Source: Dolomedes plantarius (lineage: Eukaryota > Arthropoda > Arachnida > Araneae > Dolomedidae). Taken from it: 64,000 nucleotides of DNA. The notes under the pieces are model-generated. The model made no database searches. It worked only from the letters and a program-made list of their open reading frames with translations, and was not told the DNA's origin. Below are positions 47,836 to 59,803 of this stretch, piece by piece. The stretch lies in the NCBI GenBank assembly GCA_907164885.2, contig OU015490.1, positions 236,320,622-236,384,621 on the forward strand. Reading direction: 5' to 3'. The stretch's first letter is position 1. The number at the start of each line of letters is the position of its first letter. Both the position numbers and the translations under genes were made by a program.

Positions 47836-49011
47836 CCCCCATCTAAAATGGGCGTTGGGTCACGCCCGTCGATTCCAATACATTCCAGATAGCAAGAACA
47901 GGGAAATTAGTAGTAGGAATAAGTAGTAGTAGGTTTGTTGAAGTTGGCCCCAAAATCACAAATTATTTGCATTTTAAAATACAACTGAAAAGACACGAAC
48001 ATGGAAATATGGCATAACATTACAAACAAATATCTGGAGTAAAAAAAATAAAATAGAATGGTAGACATAAATGGAAAAAACTACTAATGACAGATCTAAA
48101 GGTGCCACAAAATACAAATGCAAGTGAATATTGTTCATGTCACAGTCCCTGACAATTTCACGTATCACAGTCTTTGGAACCTTGGACGGGCACAGATTTC
48201 ATAGGTAAACAAACACAAAAGTTATTATTTCACAATTTATACTTGTTAAATATAGGATAGTTCCTTTGGAGGTCTCCTGGTTGTAGTCCCTTTAAAAATG
48301 TTATTGTTTATTTATATTGTTCACATTTGATTATTTACTTTTCTCTTTAAACAAAAGTCTTCGTTATTTTTTTATCATTGATTTCTTGCTCTAACTTTCT
48401 CCTAATTATGTAAACAAATATTATTAAACAGTTCTTTCAGCAATTAGTAGAATAAATTTACCAAATGCTCTCAAAATATAACTTTCAACATCAATACCAA
48501 ATGTCTGGTACCTGATACTGCAAAAATTCGAACAAAAAATACAAATTCCAACAATTGACACTAGCATTCAATTATTGTGAAGCATAAAATAAATCAAGAC
48601 ATTACAAACATAAATTTGAGGTATGTGACCTGTCGTGAGTACATCCTCGTGAGCGTTTACCAAAGGGAAGGTGCTTCCAACCTGAAACTAAAGTTCAGCA
48701 AACTGCACAAAGTGAAAAGGGGCAGGCAAGTTTCTCAAACATGAGAGTTAAAGGCAACTGTTCAAAGAGAACATTTGAACAGCGCGAAGAAACAGGGAGG
48801 ACAATGAGTGGAAACCCCAGTATAAAATCAGTATTATTTATTTAGTACATACATAGTATTTTTCATATAAAATGTAGCAAGCTTCAAAAAGTAAAAAAGG
48901 TGCGTTTCACTTACACTCACGGGATTTCTTCAAAATTAACTAGGGGGCGATAGGACAGGAATGCTAAAGTAGAAAGATTAAGGCTAGCTGAATGATTTTC
49001 ATATTAGTGAC
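47836..49011 (-). other. Gypsy 3' region, coding content lost
   Basis: Lies between pol and the putative LTR where an env-like third frame would be in some Gypsy relatives. A short minus-strand start with a hydrophobic run (MKIIQLALIFLL) near 48997 hints at a signal peptide but stops at once. No envelope domain recognised. Confidence 0.3.
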
Positions 49012-50636
49012 TTATTCGTGGTGCAGTTTGAACTTCTCAGATGAAAAGTAAAATCTCAATTTTGATGAATGTACAATTTCAGTGGGTTTTTTCGTGTGGT
49101 AAATTTCTTTACCAATTTCATAATTTACTTCAGATAATTTATTAATAATCTGGTAAGGTCCTGAATTAGGTGAAGTTAACTTTCTAGTGTTTGGGTATTC
49201 GAATTCCTCATATATTACTAAGTCTCCAGGTTGAAATTTAGATTCCTCAAATCTAGTATCATATCTCGTCTTATTTTTCTGATGGTATTCAAGAGTTCTG
49301 GTTTTAGCTAAAGTTCTTGCTTCAATAAGTGGAGGATAGGTAATTTGGTCAATTGGAGAATCAAAAGGGAGTTTGCTAAATAATAAATAGGCAGAGGTGA
49401 ACTTAGTTGCAGTATGAGGGGAGTTGTTATATTCAGTAACAACTTGCTCTAGCACTTTTGTCCACGGAACCTTTTTAGAGGCAACAATAACCCTACCTTT
49501 TAGTCGGGTTACTAGGGACTGATTCACCCTTTCTTCTTCTTCATTTGTCTGGGGATGATGAGAGGATGTCAAAAGTTGTTTAACATTATGGTTTTTAAGA
49601 AATTTTTTGAACTTGGATGAAGTAAAAGCTGCGTTTCTATAGCTTAATACTTTCTCTGGAATTTTCACATTAAAAATTTGACTTAGACAATTTGCATCTG
49701 TTTCTGAAGTTACGCTCTTTGAGGGAAATGCCCATACATATCTGGTTACATGATCAATCACTATATGTAAGTATTTTTTGGTTGAGTTGTAATAATTAAA
49801 TCCTCCTACTGTATCAATAGATAAACATTCAAAAGGTTTGTCAGTTGAGGGTACTTCTTGCAGGAATCCAAATCGTTTCTGTTTTTTCTTTTTATTTAAC
49901 TGACAAGTATGACAATGTTACCAGAAATTTACTATATCTTCACTAATATGGGGCCAATAATATTGAGGTGTAATTAAATTTAGCATAATTTGAATTCCTG
50001 GATGTCCGAAATTTTCATGGGTATTAGTTAACAATTTTAATCTTAAGAATTTTGGGACTACAATTTTACAAAAGTACTTTTTCTTAATTACCATCATATC
50101 ATTAATTTCTTTATAATTTTTACCACACACATTGCTGATTTTCTGTTGTTGAATTATTTCATTCTTATCTAGTAAATGTACACAGTGTTGGAGATGTTGA
50201 GAAACGGGATGTCTTGAAAGCATATCCGCCTCAATGTTTGTAGAACCCTTCTGATATCTAATCTCATAGCCATATATGCTCAATTTAAGGGACCAGCGGA
50301 ATAACCTACCTTTTAAATTTTTAACATTTTTCAACCAAACAAGTGCCGCATGATCAGTATGTATGACAAATTTTTGCCCATGGAGATAATAATGATATTT
50401 GTCTAATGCATCTACAATTGATAAGCATTCTAATTCTGTAATCGCGTAATCCTTCTCATAATCTCTTAAAGTTCTCGAATGGTATGATACAGGGTGAAGA
50501 ATATTATTTTCATCTGGTTGCTTCAAAACAGCTCCAACAGCACTTTGGGAAGCATCAACATAAATATGACATGGTTTACTAGAATCATATAACTATAATA
50601 CTGGTTTTGATATTAAGATCTCTTTCAACTCTAAAG
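49012..50636 (-). pseudogene. Gypsy pol: RT end, RNase H, integrase
   Basis: One frame runs through with two stops. It begins in the end of reverse transcriptase (LELKEILISKPVL, TAG, LYDSSKP), followed by HIYVDASQSAVGAVLKQ and SYHSRTLRDYEKDYAITELE (RNase H), FVIHTDHAALVWLKN, and YQKGSTNIEADMLSRHP. The integrase zinc finger HENFGHPG...HCHTCQ is interrupted by TAA at 49918. The core has LSIDTVGGF (first Asp), SYRNAAFTSSKF where the second Asp is replaced by Tyr, and a Glu in ERVNQSLVTRL. It ends EIVHSSKLRFYF. Protease, gag and most of RT are missing. The truncation point meets another LTR element at about 50640. Confidence 0.88.
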
Positions 50637-50639
50637 GAC

Positions 50640-50760
50640 TATCGTGAGTCTGAAGTAGAAAGAGACACTGGACCTGTGGCTCCTCTAAGGAAAAGAAGAC
50701 GCCCCCAAAAATTACCTTCTGGTTCCTTGCCAGGACGGCATCAGAACCAGAGGGGGAGTC
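50640..50760 (+). pseudogene. C-terminal tail of another LTR element
   Basis: A plus-strand frame reads ESEVERDTGPVAPLRKRRRP, QKLPSGSLPGRHQNQRGSL and stop at 50762, a basic proline-rich tail like that found at the end of LTR-retrotransposon pol proteins. It runs into a purine tract AGAGGGGGAG and an LTR-like start. Assignment comes from context more than from a domain. Confidence 0.5.
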
Positions 50761-51076
50761 TGTAACGCATGCTACGTATAATACTTCCAAGCCTCAAATG
50801 TAGATGTCGCTACCATACAGATAGACTTTGCATGCAACTTTCGTTGTGCTGTCATTTTTTAAGACAGAGAGAGCGTGGATCTCGTCGAGAGTAGACCTAC
50901 CGGTCTGATGCCCAATTTTGAACTATGTTAAGTCAACTTACTTTTTTTCTCTAAATGTTTTTTTATTTGTTTTGTACTGTGTAATGTAATCCATCCCTTG
51001 TAACTGTGATTTCTTGAGTAATTAAACATGTTCTAAACTTTACTCCGAGATTTTCTTGATTACTTTCGGTATAACA
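50761..51076 (+). mobile_element. 3' LTR, plus strand
   Basis: Starts TGTAACGCATGCTACGTATA right after the purine tract and ends TTTCGGTATAACA, so the ends form TGT...ACA. It has AATTAAACATG as a possible poly-A region. About 316 bp. The rest of the element is absent, cut where it meets Gypsy pol. Confidence 0.65.
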
Positions 51077-51380
51077 CCAGTAATTACATTAATGACAGTT
51101 AGACTACTGCAATATTCTCTATGATTTTTATGTTCCTTTATTAACCTTTAAAATAATATAATAATAATAAAAAAATCTGTGTTTAGTTTTTTTAATTTGA
51201 ACCATGGATTTAACTTAAAATAGTGTAACGTATACTTCACTAAAATGTTATATCTTAGAAATTTGAGCTACTAGGCAAAAACTAATGCCATATTTAAATT
51301 CAAGGCATCAAATTCATATGAAATAAACTCAAAATACCTTGGCACCAGAACCACTGTTGGCCTGTGTAAGTTTAGACTTT
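51077..51380. other. No recognisable gene
   Basis: AT-rich flank. Confidence 0.5.
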
Positions 51381-52409
51381 AAAGTATAAGCCCTCGATAT
51401 GGATAAGATGACAGTAAAAGGTTTTAAAATCAATATATTTTAGAGATATTTGACGAGCTTCATTTAGAATGACGTGCTGTAAAGTTGGCCGTAAGAGATA
51501 ACTTTGATCAACTGGAAATATCGATCGCTGAGATGGGAGAAATTTGAAGATAGAGTTCGATCGCCCAAAATAACCTCCCTAAACGACCGTGCCTGGGATC
51601 TGTTCAAAATTATGTGATATTTGACCAAATATTTCAACATCATGTCCAAAATCATTTAAACATTTATACCATCGTTTAATCAATATGCAACATGTCTTTG
51701 GTTCACATTTCAGTTATATTGGCTTTTTATATTTTACCAAGTTATCCATCAAATGGTTCAGACCTGATCATGTCTTTTGCTGAGAATTAAATTCAGAAGA
51801 AAACTACAGTTAGATCGCTCTCTATATTTTACCCCTCAGTCAGGTCGAATCGATTTCTCTAATCGATTCTTCAACAGAAACTTTTCAGCACCGGAGAGAA
51901 TATTTATTGACTTATCTTTATTTTCCGAATCAAACCAGTTCCATTGCAAACATGTAACTTGTCATCATGAATACCCTTTGAAGGAAGTTCTTTTGTAACC
52001 AAAAAGTTCCTACATCGCGCTGATTTTGGGGTTCTACACTTTGCGAACACAGTCGCCATTTTCAAACCAGCTTTTCACTCGCTAGTATCGCCTCAGCTGA
52101 AAAAGACAACTGCGAATACTCATTTGTGCTGTTATCTAGTGTCAGCTTTAGAAGCTACAATTTATACCTTATCTAGGTGTAGATAAGTAGTGTTCATTCT
52201 CCGAAAATATTCCTGTTCTTTAGAAATCTTGCACCATCATGGAATGACGCACAACTGGATTTCTCCAACATGGCACAACATACATTGTACTATAGCCAGA
52301 TTCTCAATTTACGGGATAAATTTTGCCCTGCAACAGACGAATTTAAAAGGATAATTAATAACAGTTGGTGTGTGTCGTAGGTAGGGTTGCCATAATTTTG
52401 TAACTTCGG

Positions 52410-52939
52410 CAGGCCCTGATTTTCCATTAGGCCCAGTAGGCCCGGGCCTGGGGGCCCCTGAATGTTGGGGACCCTCCAAAAATTTTTATTAAAAAAAAAA
52501 AAAATCCCAAATCATTTTTTTTCTCCTTTTTTAATAGCAATTTTTTTTATATATCCTTTCAAATTTGATTCATTGGTTCTTCATATGTATAGTTATATGT
52601 ATAGTTCATCCCTTATGTACACTATAACATACATCATATTATGTATGCTATAGTGTATATAAGGGATTAATAAGTTTTCTGGTTGCATTGTATTGGTGAT
52701 GATGTTAATATGTGTTTGATGATGATGATGTTAATATGTTGTATTGCTTTTTGTTATTTGATAATGTTCTAGGCTTCTACGCTTCAAATAGCTAATTCTT
52801 AGTAAAATAGTACTTTCACAATGATTCATGATTATTTTTTTGTGTGTGTCAGTTTTGGAAAGGTTACGCCCACATCAGTGTTAGGGGGCCCCCATCCCGA
52901 GTTGTGCCTATAGTCAAGAATTTTCTAAATCGGGCCCTG
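52410..52939. mobile_element. hAT MITE of GGGCCC family, in copy B only
   Basis: Ends CAGGCCCTGATTTTCCATTA and AAATCGGGCCCTG. Flanks AACTTCGG and ACCTTCGG (7 of 8). Copy A at about 34355 reads ACCTTCAATGG uninterrupted: an empty site. 530 bp, same orientation as 28712. Confidence 0.88.
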
Positions 52940-53322
52940 ACCTTCGGCGGTACTGACTTTTTCGTTGGGAATCAGCCAGAATACATAGGTGGTTTAAGGG
53001 AGAATGAAAACGTTATACTTATGTATGTATGTATGCCGAGCCAATCAGAGTTTAAGGGTGCTGTGCACTTCCCCCGATTGGAATTTTAAACATGTCATGG
53101 GAGGACTAATAAAGACTAATAAAGGACTAATAAAGGACTATAAAAGTCTATTTTCAAGTCATCTTTCAACTTTCATATTATATCTTTGTTAAATTACTGA
53201 TCTCATTTCACTTGTCATGTGTAGTTTTCTATACAGTTTGCAATAGATATAAATTAGGCGATATTGATTTTTTGAAAAGCAACTTTGGGTAATAAGTGAA
53301 AAATTTTCGCGTTACCTTAGAA

Positions 53323-53590
53323 CAGGGGTGGGCAAATAGCTGCCTGCGGGCCACATACGGCCCGGAACAGATTTTTTTTGTGGCCCGCCAACACACCCAG
53401 AAAAATCCGGACAGCCAGAAAAACTGCCAATATTTTATTTAATTTATATTTATTGATTTTTAATATACAATTTATACCTTTTCTGAAATGCAAAGTTAAC
53501 TAATAAATGCAATAGTTATAAAAGGTGCGGCCCTCCGTTAACCCCCTCTTACACAAAGTGGCCCCGGTCCAAACAAATTGTCCTCCCCTG
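53323..53590. mobile_element. hAT MITE, CAGGGGTGGGCAAA family
   Basis: Starts CAGGGGTGGGCAAATAGC and ends TCCTCCCCTG, with a perfect duplication CCTTAGAA (53315-53322 and 53591-53598). It contains the GCGGGCCACATACGGCCCGG phrase common to this kind of hAT end. Copy A reads ACCCTAGACC at the same point (36073-36082) without it. Confidence 0.9.
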
Positions 53591-53678
53591 CCTTAGAACA
53601 TGGTGAATTAGAATGCTCAAGCTTTGTGAATTTTTCTTAGTTTATCTGTTCCACTTAAAAGGGTTTACCTAAAGGACA

Positions 53679-53845
53679 GGGGCCCGAGGTTACCCATCGG
53701 TAGCGCGTCGGCTTTCGGAACTGAAGGTGCTCGGATCGAATTCCGACAAGCGCCGTTAAATACCTTCGTGTCTAGTCCGGATGGGCACGTTAAATCTGTA
53801 AACCGGAAAGTCCTTCTATAAAGACAGGGTGTTGGGAAGGTACGA
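53679..53845 (+). mobile_element. SINE, truncated, in copy B
   Basis: Head GGTTACCCATCGGTAGCGCG and TCGGATCGAATTCCGAC, body GCACGTTAAATCTGTAAACC. After about 165 bp it breaks into short GAGTTGGGAG/GTACGAGT repeats (53845-53910). It is the ortholog-by-duplication of the SINE at 36168. Confidence 0.75.
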
Positions 53846-53929
53846 GTGTTGGAAAGTTGTACGAGTGTACGAGTTGGGAGGAGTTGGGAGGAGTACGAGT
53901 TGGGAGGGTCAGGGTGATGGAAAGTTTAA

Positions 53930-55080
53930 ACTTGTCGATACCATAGTTTTAAGTTAGCAGTTTAATATTTCACTATCATTGGGACTAAAAAAGTTATGTA
54001 TATAACATTTTTTGTTAATTAGCAAGACTGAGATTTTAAAAACGAAATGCTGCAATTTTTTTTTTTCAAGGCAGTTCAGTTATATAAATTCCGTTTTTTA
54101 ACCGCCATGTTTTGTTTACTTTTTCGGGAAAAGATTCTTGATTATAAAGCGGTTGAATTTTTAAAGTTGTTTCAGAGTTTTTCCTATTTAATTTCTTAAG
54201 AATCTCATGCCTGGGTTTCTTTTTCTATTTTGAAAATACTTTTGCAAAGAACCAGATTTACTGCATAAAGCCGATTTATAAAAATGTGTTTTAACATTTT
54301 GCATGGTTCGAGAAAATTTAATCTTCAATGACGACTTTGAAAATAATATTCACATGAAAATTGGCACTGAACGATACTTTTTACGCTTACTAAAATACAT
54401 TATTAAATAAATAAATAAATAAAAACTGTCTTAAATAGGTAAGAAAGAATTAAGATTATTTAGTTTAATATTTTGCTCTCTTTATAAGGAATAAAACAAT
54501 GAGACTTAAATTTACTTCCGCTACTTAAACTCGATATAATATAATCATGCAACGAACATAATTTTACTAAGCAATTATAACTATAGGATTAGCATGACTC
54601 AGATTTGAAAAACGAAATGCTGTTATTTTTTCTTTATATAACAGTTCAGTAAAATGAGTTCAGTTTTTCAAACCCCGTGAAGATTTTTTTCTTCGAGAGC
54701 AAAGTGTAATCTTGTTAATTATTTCTGAATTTTCCCTTTTTATATGTTCAAAAATCACATGTCTAAGTTTTTCTCTCTCTTTTAATAATACTTATAGCAC
54801 GATTTACTGCATAAACGTTAATTTACTGAAATGCATTTTAACGTTTTTATGGTTCGACGTAATTTTGTTGCAGTTAACACTTTGAAACATGCTAATTTCT
54901 TATCAAAATCTGTGTTGAACAATACTTTTTACGTTTGCTATGAAATGATTATGCTATATATTTAAGAAAAACTTATGGTCATCTGGAGAATGGTCCTCTG
55001 GTTTAATATTTCCTTCTCTACACCTCTCTACAGTTCTCTACAATTCTCTACAGTTCAAAGGACACTGGCGGAAATTCTGG
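53930..55080. repeat. Degenerate ~0.58-kb repeat, units 1 and 2
   Basis: Two units start at AAAAACGAAATGCTG (about 54036) and AAAAACGAAATGCTG (about 54608). Both continue through GTTCAGT, an ATTTACTGCATAAA word, a GGTTCGA word, and GAAC(G/A)ATACTTTTTACG. Shared words keep their order but similarity is low, so the array is old. No frame is conserved. Confidence 0.6.
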
Positions 55081-56793
55081 GAGTGGAGCCTATATCATTT
55101 TAATAACCATCAGACATATGATTGAAACATCTATATCCATGGGACCAGGCCTCCCTAGCTCACATTCTCGAGTTGACTCTCTGCGTTGACTCGAGTCTGG
55201 GGCTGACTCTAAACGACCATTTTTCAAATACTCTTTTGGTCCATGATTTTGTGCGGATGAATGGACTCGTTGATTTGGTCTAGTCCAACTAATTTCCATT
55301 AATTTGTCTCTCACTGACTGGGATCAGTCTATACCAAAAAACTACATCATACTTGTGGACTCTATGTCGGCGCTCCAAGCAGTGGCGGATTTACAGATTT
55401 GCCGCCTCTAAATTTTGATATCTTAGTCCACAATCATATCAATTTTCTATCAATAAAATTCCAACTTTATGATTTGTGCTCCATCATCCTCGTTACATCA
55501 ACTTTTCCTGTATGGTTAGTATCATTGAGAACTATGGTACCGTGTTAGATCCTTGATTATTTTTACAGCAAAGAATTATCAAAAAACATTATTTTAAGCA
55601 AAAAATATCTCAATCATGAACCACTTTTAAAGTAAGGTAAGGTATGTCTTAAAACTATACAATACTTACATAATATGAATAAAGCTTACATAAAAAATAT
55701 ACATTTGGCGAACGTTGATAAATATTTATTATTACACTCACAGTTTAAAAACAATACAATAAATATATCTCTTCTTAATTATTTGTTAGTATTATAATTT
55801 AAGTTAAATTATAAAAGCATTACAATACTTTTTTACGCATAAAGAAATAACTTTCTGAAATTGAATTTGACAATTTGCAAACTTGCTGCAGCAATCATGA
55901 TTAGACCATCGATATTATATCAAGATTGAATTGTGTAAGGAGATCTCATAATTATTAGGTACACGGAGAAAAAATTATAGCAGTTATCAGTGAAGAAAAT
56001 ACGTAAAAATAACTAAATTTCGACTATAATATCGAATCGCTATTGCGATATTCTAAAAATTCATGATCATTAATGTATAATTAATAAAGCGTTTAGCAAT
56101 TGTTTATGTAGAGATATTGAAATATTTATTATTTAGCACTGTATATAGGACTATATTTCGATTTTTGTTAAATATTTTAATTTCTCTCCAATTTTCGAAA
56201 TTCGTATTTTATGTGTGTATAATAATTTTTTTTAAAATTTGTAAATCGAAATAAAAAATTTATGAACTAAATTTGCCGCCCCTTAAAATTTGCCGCCCTA
56301 AGCTCCAGCCTACTCAGCCTGCTGGTAAATCCGCAACTGGCTCCAAGACCTACGAAAATGCTATACCATTTGTAAATCAATACTCAGGGAAATCGCTTTT
56401 TCTGGACTGCATAGGGAGTCTTCTATTACTTTCGAGTAAATCCCTTTACAGGTAGGAGTTTCGGGTAAAGCGATTTCAGTCTCATTAGCAAACACTGCAG
56501 CAATATCAAGTAATGCTTTTGACTTTGTCTATGTCAAGTCAATCCAGCGCAAAAGCCTTAAAGACAAAAGTAGGGTTTCTTTGTTTTCCTATCACTGGTA
56601 TATGCATTGTGTGCCAGGAATTCTATTATACTCCAAGTTCTCCCGTCTTGTTGCTGGTTGCATTTCTCACCAAAGGACTGAACATACAAGAACTATGATT
56701 TTTGAGGAACGTAGAAAGGTTTTCCCTTTGTTCTCAACCTGCAAGCGAGAAGAGGCAACTCTAGATCACTTCCTAGTTTGCATGATGCCGTAA
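55081..56793 (+). pseudogene. Non-LTR RNase H fragment split by hAT MITE
   Basis: Before the insertion the frame reads DWDQSIPKNYIILVDSMSAL plus Q; after it LQDLRKCYTI-like sequence, then ITFEWIPLQVGVSG-like in another frame, and finally RLVAGCISHQRTEHTRTMIF plus EERRKVFPLF and CKREEATLDHFLVC. DSxSAL is a catalytic Asp block of LINE-encoded RNase H, and the last part is the C-terminal CxxC...H segment common after it. It has several frame changes and no reverse transcriptase. Confidence 0.65.
55380..56339. mobile_element. hAT MITE, 960 bp, in RNase H
   Basis: Ends CAGTGGCGGATTTACAG and TGGTAAATCCGCAACTG are inverse. A perfect duplication GCTCCAAG flanks it (55372-55379 and 56340-56347). Interior is AT-rich with GCCGCC blocks near both ends; no coding content. 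Confidence 0.9.
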
Positions 56794-57233
56794 GACATAT
56801 TCAGTCATTCCCCCACCGTGTAGTTTTGTTTTCGATAATATAGTATAATCTTGTTAATAAAGCAGTCGTAACAATCGTAAAATTTGTGAAATTCTTTCAG
56901 ACTTTTATTCTTCAGTTTCTCGAACATGTATCAGATTCCTCTTTGGTTTTTTAATAATGCTGTTACATTCTTGTTGAATTTTATTGGATGACGACTCCAG
57001 GTAACAGTGACGAAAGTTTATTTGCTTTTTAGATTCAAACAGATGACAAATATAACAATCAATCACTCAGGACTACAGGAAAGTTTATCAAAAGCTTTCA
57101 GATTTGAGGTAATACACACGGACACAATAACACACCTTGCATTTCACACAAAACAGCAGCGCTCCAACAGAGAAGAGAACGAATCTAAACGTTTTGAAGC
57201 TGCATCAGGACTCTTACATGCATGGCGACATTA
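56794..57233. other. No recognisable gene
   Basis: Contains repeat-family words (ACCGTGTAGTTTTGTTTTCG, AATCTTGTTAAT). The plus frame 57007-57267 has no known domain. Confidence 0.4.
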
Positions 57234-57241
57234 TCTATTGT

Positions 57242-57703
57242 CAGGGCCGGATTTTCCTATAGGCTAACTAGGCTTCAGCCTACGGCCTCAAGATCAAGAG
57301 GGGCCTACATTCAAATTGTTAGCAAAATTTAAATTACGCTATTCTATAAACAGTGAACACTAAAACACTGGACCGAAAATAAGGAAAAAATTCTACGCAT
57401 ATGACTAATAAACAAACATAAAAATATATTGGTTAAGATCAACGCGTTCGGCTCATTAGGTCTGTTCCGACTACAACTTTTTTGAATTTCATTACGGAGA
57501 CACGTCACTTGTGACGCGGGGCTTAGTACCGCGAGGTTAGTACCAATAACAACATGTTTCATTTAATATATTGATATATATATATATCACAGTAATGATG
57601 TATTTTATTATCTCTCGTGTAATTTACAAATTTAAAAATGAGAGGGGAAAGGGCCTCATAAGTTGAATAGCCTAGGGCCTCTTTTCATCTAAATCCGGCC
57701 CTG
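57242..57703. mobile_element. hAT MITE, CAGGGCCGGATTT family
   Basis: Ends CAGGGCCGGATTTTCC and AAATCCGGCCCTG; perfect duplication TCTATTGT (57234-57241 and 57704-57711). 462 bp, no coding content. Confidence 0.9.
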
Positions 57704-57711
57704 TCTATTGT

Positions 57712-59302
57712 TCTAGAAATGGGAAATTCCATAACTCGATAGCCACGCAAACTAGGTGAAATCTGATTGGTTCTCCGGACATCCAAAAAGCTACCAAAAT
57801 GTCGCCAGGTTCGCCAAAATACTCGAAAATATCAACAAGGATTCACATGTAGAAATCTGAAGTTCAATAATAGTAAATAAACGACATTTAACACAATATA
57901 AACATAAACTAAGAAGAAAAAAGGAATATTTGCAAATGTTTACCAATATCCACAACTATTTACAACAATGCTTTTCAGTATAACCAGATTCATTGCATAA
58001 AGGCAAAATTATGAAAATGTGCTTTTATGGTTCGATGTAATTTTCTTGTATTTAACACTTGGAGAAAAACTTTTGTATGAAAACCGCCGTTAAACGATAC
58101 TTTGAAAGCTTTTTAAAAATCTCCCTCAAATATATATAAAAAAATATGCTCTTTTGGTTTAATAATTCTCTCTTTTTATAAGTAACAAAGCATTGAGACT
58201 TAAATTCACTTCCACTTCATAGCTATAGAACTTTTTTGTTAGTGCGGAGGCACATTCGCATAAAACAGTGGATAAAGCAGTTGACTTCTTTTTATCTGGG
58301 AACGCCATACAGGTGAGTCAACATTACATCCTCAATTCGACCTCCATTTTGATCGAGCAACTTCAAAGGCGATTTCTGGAGGGCTCGTTCATTCCCCCAT
58401 CCACTGACCTCGTGGAAGGATTTCCCGGTCTACGGATTTAACGTGCCCATTTCTGGCCTAGAGACGAACGTATTTAATGACGTTCGTATTTAATGTCCGT
58501 TCTGAGAAAATCGAGTCCGGAGCCGAATGCTCTATCACGAGGCTACATGAGGCAGAGTAAGGATGAAGCAGACTTGAAAAACGAAATGCTATTGATTTTT
58601 CTTTAAATAATAGTTCAAAAGGACAAGTTCAGTTCAGTTTTTACCCACACTGAGAGCAATCTTGTTCAAAGAACAGCTGTTACACTGGTTAACATTTTAA
58701 TATTGCTTCAGAATTTTCCTTTTGCCTTCTCAAAAATAGCGTATTTGATTTCTTTTTTTCAATATTAAAAATATGTATACATAAATTTTGATTTCTTGTA
58801 ATTTCAATGTAATTTTGTAGTGAATAATTTAATACGAGATACTATTTTTATTTGAAAAACGGCGCATGAATACTTCCTATACTCGTTACATAATAAAATT
58901 CTTTGTTAACGTTTAAGAAACGACACATTATGCACATCAGGTTTAAAATTTCACGATCTTTATCACTAACAAGTTAATGGGAATAAAGTTTCCTTCTGTC
59001 ACGTAACTACTGCATTAACATACCAGAAATTTGAAAAACGAATTTTTACTTTATTTTTCTCTTTGTTTCCAATAACAGTTCTTTTCCTGAGTTCAGTTTT
59101 TCCGTCACCGTGTTGTTCTGTTTTAGAAAAAGAAAGTTTAATCCTGTTAATGGCAGTTTTAAGCCGTTTTTACAGTTATAAATTTTAACGCAACTTTGAG
59201 CGCTCGGAGGTAGATTAGTCTTTTTAAGTTTATTTATCGGTATCTATCGGAGATGCGTTTTTGAAATTATTTGAATCCCGTGTTATAAATATGTATCAAT
59301 AT
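57712..59302. repeat. Degenerate repeat, further units
   Basis: Words of the 54-kb units recur in order: CCAGATTCATTGCATAAA (57974), GGTTCGATGTAATTTT (58030), AACGATACTTTGAAAG (58091), GAGACTTAAATTCACTTCC (58195), then AAAAACGAAATGCTATTG (58577), GTTCAGTTCAGTTTTT, and again TTTGAAAAACGAATTTTTAC (59031). A SINE interrupts at 58372. Confidence 0.55.
58372..58555 (-). mobile_element. SINE, minus strand, truncated
   Basis: On the minus strand: TGTAGCCTCGTGATAGAGCA (A-box-like), CTCCGGACTCGATTTTC (B-box-like), then GGCACGTTAAATCCGTAGAC and CACGAGGTCAGTGG. An ACGTTCGTATTTAATG unit is duplicated in the body. Tail missing. Confidence 0.7.
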
Positions 59303-59791
59303 TGTTACGAATTTTACGAGTCTATGGAAATCTAGCCAAATATGGGAGTTATCGCCAAATTGGCGATGGATTTGGTGACTTATTTTGGTCGCCAAATCTG
59401 GCAATATTTCACCAAATTGGGCGATATGGCGTCAAATAGTCGCCAACTTGCCGTCTAGACCTTTCTGGAGGCTTCTGGAGATATCTAGCTGACTGACCTA
59501 TAGGGGTCGCTTTAGAAATCTATAAATATACCTGACATTGGCATTGGAACTCAGTTCAATTTCTACTGAGAATTGAGTGGGTTGAAAGTGCATTTGACGT
59601 GTATTGTATTGAAGACTCTGGTATCCTGATATGTGTTTTTAGAGTTTTCTGCTGTATAGAAGACAGTTGTTACGTGTTTTCTGTTTGAATTTGTTATGCG
59701 CCAGAAGAATTTACAGAATAATAAATTTTATTTTGTGTGCAGGTTCTGATGAGAATTTATTCAGTCCTAACGAACCCAGGAAAACGGAACA
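59303..59791 (+). mobile_element. Solo LTR with 4-bp TSD
   Basis: Starts TGTTACGAATTTTACGAGTC and ends GAAAACGGAACA, with ATAT on both sides (59299-59302 and 59792-59795). A TATAAATATACC promoter box at about 59521 and an AATAATAAATTTTATT poly-A region at about 59718 fit LTR order U3-R-U5. The U3 part is rich in palindromic TCGCCAAATTGGCGA-type words. A 4-bp duplication fits Gypsy-type integrases. No internal region: recombined out. Confidence 0.7.
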
Positions 59792-59803
59792 ATATTATCT
59801 TTT

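Larger units (their letters stand above)
51381..53850. repeat. Segmental duplication, copy B
   Basis: Collinear with copy A (31492-36345). Matching words include AAAGTATAAGCC, GAATATTTATTGACTTAT-like and CTGTTATCTAGTGTCAGCTT, present in both. Copy B lacks the mariner-type element, about 90 bp at 31710-31800 and most of 34540-35869, and has gained two hAT MITEs. Divergence by eye is roughly 10-15% plus indels, so it is old. Confidence 0.85.

Noticed and set aside
53879..53910. CRISPR-like or satellite array of GAGTTGGGAG units
   Set aside because: Only a few irregular short units at the end of a broken SINE; a local slippage product in a eukaryotic genome.
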